From positions 1 to 64,000 of the forward strand of contig QCSL01000001.1 in NCBI GenBank assembly GCA_003209165.1: a stretch of DNA of 64,000 nucleotides, written 5' to 3'. A model generated the notes under the pieces. That model made no database searches. It was not told the origin of the DNA and worked only from the letters and a program-made list of their open reading frames with translations. How positions within the stretch are numbered: the stretch's first letter is position 1; each line of letters starts with the position of its first letter. A program made the translations under genes and the position numbers. Source of the DNA: Synechococcus sp. AG-670-B23 (GTDB lineage Bacteria > Cyanobacteriota > Cyanobacteriia > PCC-6307 > Cyanobiaceae). This document shows, piece after piece, positions 58,432-64,000 of this stretch.

Positions 58432-60753
58432 ATGAAATTCACGGTTGCCGATCTGCTGGATCAGCTCTCGACGGACCACTCGTCTGAGCCCGACCAACTG
58501 GCAAAAATACTCAGGCTCAGCAACAAGACCGATAAGGCATCGCTTGACCTTGCCATTACATCACTGGTGAAGATCGGTGTGATTCAACAGTCGAGTGAGG
58601 GGGGTCTCACACGACCCCAAGTCAGCGAGCTGATTGATGCCCGCCTGCGCTGCAGCAGCAAAGGCTTCTGCTTCGCTATTCGCGATGACGGCGGTGAGGA
58701 CATCTACATCCGAGACCATCAACTGAACCACGCCTGGAATGGAGATCGTGTTCTGGTGCGGGTGACCCGGGAGGGCGGACGCCGCCGCTCTCCAGAAGGT
58801 GGTGTGCAGTGCATCCTGGAACGGGCCACCCAGTCGCTCCTGGCTCAAGTTGAACAGCAGAGTGAGCAGCTGCTGGCCTCCCCCCTGGATGACAGGGTGC
58901 TCGCCGGCATCGAACTGCCACCAGAGGACTCAAAGCATCTGCCGGGTGATGAGGTTTCAAGCGTTGTTGAGGTGCGAATTGACCGCTATCCCGTGGCTCA
59001 ACATCTAGCGGCTGGTCATATTGTGCGTTCACTACCGCTCAATGGCGGCCCTGCGGCGGATCGAGACCTTTTGCTCACCAAAGCCGGGCTCCAGGACCGT
59101 CCAGCAGCACCTCGTAGCTCTGGCAAAACCCCTGCGACCAAGGGCCGTGTCGACCTCACCGCGCAACCTTCTCTCCTGCTCAAGGGATGGAGGCAGGAGG
59201 ATGCACCGGGGTTGCCTGCCGTTCATGTGGAAGCCAAGGACGGTGGTTGTCGCCTTTGGGTGCATGTGCCCAGCGTGGGCGAGCGGATTGGGACGGGCAG
59301 CAGCCTCGATGCCTGCCTGCGCGATCGCGGTGAAGCGCTCTGCCTCGGTGAGATCTGGCAACCACTGCTGACGCCCGCCCTCAACAAGGCAACAACCTTC
59401 TCCTCCGGTTCCGAGGCTGATGCCATCAGCGTTCGTCTGGACATCGCAGCCGGTGGAGAGGTCACAGACTGGGAGTTCATGTTGAGCTCGGTGCGCCCCG
59501 CTGCCGCAGTCAACGCTGATCAATTGATCGCGCTTGCGGAACGCAAACCCAAGGCGCGCAGCATCCCAGCGGTACTTAAACCGATTAAAGACCAGCTCGG
59601 ACAGTTGGAGACACTACGGTTTTGCTGCACCCTGCTGCTGGATCAAGAGCGAAGCTGCGGGGCTGTGCAACTTGATCTCTGCCCTCCCCAGCTTGAAGCC
59701 CTTGGTGACCTCCGCAGCGCGGATCCATCCGGTTTACGTCATCGCTGGATTGATGCTTTCAACCCGATGGACCCCCATTCTTTCCTCCAGCCTTTGTTGA
59801 GGGCTGCCGATCGTGCATGGACGGCGCAACGACACGCTCTGCAATTGCCCGGGATCACCATCGAGGCGGATGAACCCGATGGCAGCGTTATGACGGATGT
59901 GGCGAAGACGGCCATCGCCTTGGATCTCCCCCTCGAGCTGGATGATGATGGTTGTCCATCAGCTTCAGAACTTATCCAGGCGTTCCAAGACAGCAACCAT
60001 CGTCGTGTGCTTGAACAGCAGCTCAGTCACGCCCTGCCGCCCCTCAGCCTTGTGGCATCAACAGAGACGACCTCTGCGTCAGCAGATTCCGATGTGGAAG
60101 AGGCTGTACCGACGAGCCCCAACACGCCCCTCACCCCTTGGACCTGTGCCACCCAGCACTACGCACACCTGGTAAACCAGCTGTTGATCGTTGCTTTGCT
60201 CAGCGATGCGAAGGATCGACCAACCGTGCGTCACAAGACGCGCTTGAAGCTTGGGCTAAAGGGAGTCGGCACTGATCTCACATGGCCTCTCTTCACGGCA
60301 TCCCAGGACGAGAAGCTGAATGGATTAGTGAACGACCGCACCTTGCAGCGGCTCAACACCCGTCGACGTCAGGTGCTGGAACTGGAAAAGGATCTGCTGT
60401 CGATGATCCAGGCCCGTTCAGCTCAGCTGTTGATTGGCCAACAGGTAGAAGGCCTTATCAGTGGTGTGCAGAGCTATGGCTTCTTCGTTGAAGTTGGCGA
60501 GAGTCGCGTTGAGGGTCTGGTTCATGTGAGCTCCCTCAACGATGACTGGTACGAATACAGATCACGCCAGAATCGTTTGGTTGGGCGCAAGAACCGTCAG
60601 ACCTATCAACTTGGTGACTCGGTGCAGGTGCGCGTAATCAATGTGGATGCTCTGCGCAACCAGATCGACCTTGAGGTCATCAGTCAGGGCTCCGCTGGGT
60701 CCACTGAGCCCAAATCGTCGGAGTCTTTGCCCGTTGCACTCAGCGAGCGCTGA
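58432..60753 (+). CDS. RNase R-like exoribonuclease (RNB family with C-terminal S1 domain)
   Basis: RNB-type organisation and C-terminal S1: GQQVEGLISGVQSYGFFVEVGESRVEGLVHVSSLNDDWYEY. Confidence 0.85.
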   Translation: MKFTVADLLDQLSTDHSSEPDQLAKILRLSNKTDKASLDLAITSLVKIGVIQQSSEGGLTRPQVSELIDARLRCSSKGFCFAIRDDGGEDIYIRDHQLNHAWNGDRVLVRVTREGGRRRSPEGGVQCILERATQSLLAQVEQQSEQLLASPLDDRVLAGIELPPEDSKHLPGDEVSSVVEVRIDRYPVAQHLAAGHIVRSLPLNGGPAADRDLLLTKAGLQDRPAAPRSSGKTPATKGRVDLTAQPSLLLKGWRQEDAPGLPAVHVEAKDGGCRLWVHVPSVGERIGTGSSLDACLRDRGEALCLGEIWQPLLTPALNKATTFSSGSEADAISVRLDIAAGGEVTDWEFMLSSVRPAAAVNADQLIALAERKPKARSIPAVLKPIKDQLGQLETLRFCCTLLLDQERSCGAVQLDLCPPQLEALGDLRSADPSGLRHRWIDAFNPMDPHSFLQPLLRAADRAWTAQRHALQLPGITIEADEPDGSVMTDVAKTAIALDLPLELDDDGCPSASELIQAFQDSNHRRVLEQQLSHALPPLSLVASTETTSASADSDVEEAVPTSPNTPLTPWTCATQHYAHLVNQLLIVALLSDAKDRPTVRHKTRLKLGLKGVGTDLTWPLFTASQDEKLNGLVNDRTLQRLNTRRRQVLELEKDLLSMIQARSAQLLIGQQVEGLISGVQSYGFFVEVGESRVEGLVHVSSLNDDWYEYRSRQNRLVGRKNRQTYQLGDSVQVRVINVDALRNQIDLEVISQGSAGSTEPKSSESLPVALSER

Positions 60754-60756
60754 GTG

Positions 60757-61365
60757 ATGCATCCCTACGTTTTGGCCGTTACCGGTGCGTCGGCTCAACC
60801 CCTCGCCGAGCGTGCCCTCCAGCTGCTGTTGCAGCGAGGGCGAGCCGTACATCTCGTGCTCAGCCACGGCGCCCATGAGGTCTTCCGCGCGGAACAGGGC
60901 CTTTCCATCCCAGTGGATCCTCTAAAGCAAAGGGAGTTCTGGAGAGACAGACTTGGGGTAGAGAGCGGTGATTTGACCTGCCATCGCTGGAATGATCAAG
61001 CCGCCTCCATCGCGAGTGGTAGTTACCGAACCCGGGCGATGGTCATCGTCCCCTGCAGCATGGGAACCCTTGGACGGATCCACGCGGGTATTGCATCTGA
61101 TTTGATCGAACGCTGCGCGGATGTTCATCTCAAGGAGCGCCGACCCCTAGTGATCGCTCCCCGGGAGATGCCCTTCAATCTGATTCACCTCCGCAACCTC
61201 ACCGGTCTTGCGGAAGCTGGAGCCACCATTGCTGCTCCTATTCCGGCGTGGTACTCAAGGCCCAACTCGCTCGAGGAGATGGTGGATTTTTTGGTGGTGC
61301 GCCTGTTCGATGGCTTAGAGGATGACCTTGCACCGCTGAACCGCTGGAGCGGCCCCCTGGAATGA
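60757..61365 (+). CDS. ubiX: UbiX family flavin prenyltransferase
   Basis: YVLAVTGASAQPLAERALQLLL...VIVPCSMGTLGRIHAGIASDLIERCADVHLKERRPLVIAPREMPFNLIHLRNLTGL. Confidence 0.95.
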   Translation: MHPYVLAVTGASAQPLAERALQLLLQRGRAVHLVLSHGAHEVFRAEQGLSIPVDPLKQREFWRDRLGVESGDLTCHRWNDQAASIASGSYRTRAMVIVPCSMGTLGRIHAGIASDLIERCADVHLKERRPLVIAPREMPFNLIHLRNLTGLAEAGATIAAPIPAWYSRPNSLEEMVDFLVVRLFDGLEDDLAPLNRWSGPLE

Positions 61366-61835
61366 GCATGTTTCAGCGGCTGTTGCTGATTCCCTGCCTG
61401 GCTCCACTGCTGGTCTTGCTCGCTCTGTCAGCAACCAATGTCGGAGACAAAGCTCGGCTTCGTCTGCTGGTTTGGACGACGCCCCCGCTTCCCCTGGGGG
61501 CATGGACGGCTCTTGCCGGCGCTGGTGGTGCTGCTGGAGCGGCTCTCGCAGCGTTTCTTGTGTCGCCATCCGAACGTCCTCTGAGTCGCAAACGCCACTC
61601 ACCCGTCCAACCCGAGTTCAGTGAGTCAGGCCACAACGCCAACGAATCGCCACCCCGATCGACTACAGACCCCGGCCCTGAAAGGGATGTAAGGGAACCT
61701 TCTCCAACGGTCTCTGTGGCCTACCGCGTGATTCAGCGCCCTGCATCGGAATCCCGGCAGCCACAAGCTTCAGCAGTGGCCTCTCCCCCACAGGAGCTGA
61801 GTGATTGGGGAGATGATCCCGAGGCGAACTGGTAA
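61362..61835 (+). CDS. Hypothetical membrane protein with two N-terminal TM segments
   Basis: LLLIPCLAPLLVLLALSATN and WTALAGAGGAAGAALAAFLV; 4-nt overlap with ubiX. Confidence 0.65.
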   Translation: MSMFQRLLLIPCLAPLLVLLALSATNVGDKARLRLLVWTTPPLPLGAWTALAGAGGAAGAALAAFLVSPSERPLSRKRHSPVQPEFSESGHNANESPPRSTTDPGPERDVREPSPTVSVAYRVIQRPASESRQPQASAVASPPQELSDWGDDPEANW

Positions 61836-61880
61836 GCAACGCATCAAGCTGCTTACAGTTGCGCCAGCAGCGTTGGATCG

Positions 61881-62318
61881 GTGAGCGAAACCCCTGTCGA
61901 GAAGAAGCCTTCAGGTCAAGAGTCCCCCGCCAAGCCGGCGCCGAAAGCCAAGCCGCCCAAGCCTGAGGACAAACCCTTCCCTGAGTTCATCGACACGCTA
62001 TTTCTACCGGCCGTCGCCAAACAGCTGGCTGAACACGACATCACGGCTGATCGGCTTGAGCGTGTGGACGGGCAGCGTCCCGTTGTGGGTGGTGAATGTC
62101 CGATGGTGGTGGGTGAACTACCTGGTGGGCGTCGGTTTTGGGTATGCTTCTCCAAAGGCGACATCAATAGCTCCAAGGTGATTGCCCTGGCTGATGCCGG
62201 CAGTGAGCCAACCCTTCTGGAGAGCTTTCTGATCGATGAGAAGCGAATGTCGTTGCCTCTTCTTGTCTCCCGGCTGTTGCAACGGCTCAACGGCCAAAAG
62301 TGGCTGGGAGGTAACTAA
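61881..62318 (+). CDS. DUF2996 family protein
   Basis: Pro/Lys-rich N-terminus then [26 protein letters not shown]...[40 protein letters not shown]. Confidence 0.85.
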   Translation: MSETPVEKKPSGQESPAKPAPKAKPPKPEDKPFPEFIDTLFLPAVAKQLAEHDITADRLERVDGQRPVVGGECPMVVGELPGGRRFWVCFSKGDINSSKVIALADAGSEPTLLESFLIDEKRMSLPLLVSRLLQRLNGQKWLGGN

Positions 62319-62383
62319 CGTCCTGGTTTCTCCTCGAGGGTGGGCTAACACGCCTACATTGGCAGGATAGTGAAACGCAACTG

Positions 62384-63454
62384 ATGGTCCCTCCCACCGC
62401 CGTGGCCGAAGGCAGCGCTGTAGCCATCAAGGATCCTGTCAAGGACACAATCCTGACGCCTCGCTTCTACACCACTGATTTTGAAGCGATGGCGGCGATG
62501 GATCTTCAGCCCAACGAGGCTGAACTAGAAGCCATCTGCGAAGAGTTCAGGAAGGATTACAACCGTCATCACTTCGTTCGCAACGAAGAGTTCGAGGGTG
62601 CAGCCGACAAGCTAGATCCGGAAACCCGCAAGGTGTTCATCGAATTCCTTGAGCAAAGCTGCACATCTGAATTTTCAGGATTCCTCCTTTACAAAGAGCT
62701 GAGCCGTCGGATTAAAACCAAAAACCCACTCTTGGCTGAATGCTTCGCCCATATGGCTCGTGACGAAGCGCGCCACGCCGGATTCCTCAACAAGTCGATG
62801 AGCGACTTTGGTATGCAGCTGGATCTCGGCTTCCTAACGGCCAACAAGGACTACACCTTCTTCAAGCCGAAATTCATCTTCTACGCGACCTACCTTTCCG
62901 AGAAAATCGGCTACTGGCGCTACATCGCCATTTACCGCCACCTCGAAAAGAATCCCGACAGCAAGATCTTCCCGATCTTCAACTTCTTCGAGAACTGGTG
63001 CCAAGACGAAAACCGTCATGGCGATTTCTTCGATGCTCTCATGAAGGCCCAACCCGACACGGTTCGTGGGCCGATTGCCAAACTCTGGTGTCGCTTCTTC
63101 CTGCTGGCGGTCTTCGCGACTATGTACGTGCGTGACGTGGCCCGAAAGGAGTTTTACGAGGCTCTCGGTTTGGACGCCCGGACTTACGACAAGATGGTGA
63201 TCGAGAAGACTAATGAAACCTCCTCTCGAGTCTTCCCTGTCGTTCTCGATGTGAACAACGAGAAGTTCTGGTCCCGTCTCGAACGCCTTGTCACCAACAA
63301 CGCTGCCCTCGATCGAGCTGATGCCAGTGATGCCATCGCTCCTGTGAAGCTGCTCCGCAAGCTTCCCTTGTGGATCGGTAATGGTGCCGAAATGGCCAAG
63401 CTGTTCCTGATGCCTGCGATCGACAGCGATCGTTTCCAGCCAGCTGTGCGCTGA
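62384..63454 (+). CDS. acsF: Mg-protoporphyrin IX monomethyl ester oxidative cyclase
   Basis: [21 protein letters not shown]...[19 protein letters not shown]...[17 protein letters not shown]. Confidence 0.97.
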   Translation: MVPPTAVAEGSAVAIKDPVKDTILTPRFYTTDFEAMAAMDLQPNEAELEAICEEFRKDYNRHHFVRNEEFEGAADKLDPETRKVFIEFLEQSCTSEFSGFLLYKELSRRIKTKNPLLAECFAHMARDEARHAGFLNKSMSDFGMQLDLGFLTANKDYTFFKPKFIFYATYLSEKIGYWRYIAIYRHLEKNPDSKIFPIFNFFENWCQDENRHGDFFDALMKAQPDTVRGPIAKLWCRFFLLAVFATMYVRDVARKEFYEALGLDARTYDKMVIEKTNETSSRVFPVVLDVNNEKFWSRLERLVTNNAALDRADASDAIAPVKLLRKLPLWIGNGAEMAKLFLMPAIDSDRFQPAVR

Positions 63455-63486
63455 GGGGTGTCCCCCAGCCCAACCAAGGAGATTTC

Positions 63487-64000
63487 TTGACCAACGCCTT
63501 TTCGAATCAGTGGCGGGGACTCTTGGAGTCTCTTCTGCATCGCGGCAGTGCTGCGGGAGCCAACCTGGTAGAGGTATTCCTCGAGCGCACCGATCACATC
63601 GGATTGCTTGCCGAACAGGATCAGATCACCAGTGTTAATCCATCCTTTGCGCGCGGCGCTGGACTCAGGGTTTTCCGTTCTGGCCGAGATGGCTTCGTGA
63701 GCACCAACGACCTCAGCGAAGCAGGGCTCATGCGAGCCCTCGATCAGGCACTAGCCATGCTCGGGCTTGAGCCTCAACAGCTCACAATGCCCACAGCTTT
63801 TGAAGGGTTGAAGGGGCTGACCGACCACGGTCTTGCCAAAGCCGACTGGCTGGAACGTTGCCCATCGCTCGATCAGGCCGGTCAGTGCCTGCTCCACGGC
63901 ACAGCCCATCTCGAGCGTCTGGGTCAGCATCTTCAGGTGCGTCGCGGCAGCTACGCCCGCGACTGGCAGGAAGTGCTGGTTGCTGCGTCCGATGGCACCT
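63487..64000 (+). CDS. TldD/PmbA family metalloprotease-related protein, truncated by window end
   Basis: Open frame from TTG: ANLVEVFLERTDHIGLLAEQDQITSVNPSFARGAGLRVFRSGRDGFVSTNDLSEAGL. Confidence 0.85.
   Translation, partial: MTNAFSNQWRGLLESLLHRGSAAGANLVEVFLERTDHIGLLAEQDQITSVNPSFARGAGLRVFRSGRDGFVSTNDLSEAGLMRALDQALAMLGLEPQQLTMPTAFEGLKGLTDHGLAKADWLERCPSLDQAGQCLLHGTAHLERLGQHLQVRRGSYARDWQEVLVAASDGT

Noticed and set aside
1-64000. CRISPR arrays, transposases, integrases, phage genes, toxin-antitoxin or known defence systems
   Set aside because: Looked for regular repeats and hallmark proteins; none recognised in the window.

Overview
The window is 64 kb of dense, GC-rich cyanobacterial chromosome. 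Gene content and protein character (apcD, acsF, psb30, pxcA, hemJ, cobN, B12-dependent metH, split Gdt1/Hmx pair, DUF3370, DUF1995, DUF2996) point to a marine Synechococcus-type picocyanobacterium; the genus is inferred. Most of the sequence is ordinary core genome: dapF, a cysteine desulfurase, a dacB-like gene, coaD, uvrC, a photolyase-related gene, hemJ, cobN, ilvE, metH, apcD, rlmD, pheT, rpmG-rpsR-rnb, metG, lptC, the CCB factor, pxcA, cobU, trmL, tRNA-Met, a 2-Cys peroxiredoxin, UPF0182-ftsH, rpmF, glyK, recJ, psb30, hmx1/hmx2, an RNase R-like gene, ubiX, acsF and a partial tldD/pmbA. Two real small genes are missing from the ORF track: rpmF (52964-53140 +) and psb30/ycf12 (57101-57208 -). 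The most notable signal is a gene-decay zone at about 23.3-30.3 kb. Frame-by-frame reading recovers three degraded genes that the ORF track fragments or hides: a SpoIID/LytB-like gene, an alternative sigma-70 family factor (two frameshifts plus two in-frame stops), and a UPF0114/YqhA-like membrane protein. The same zone carries an RHH-like plus J-domain protein and palindromes with shared GACTCA/TGAGTC half-sites. I found no CRISPR array, transposase, phage or recognisable defence system, and no convincing new multi-gene system.
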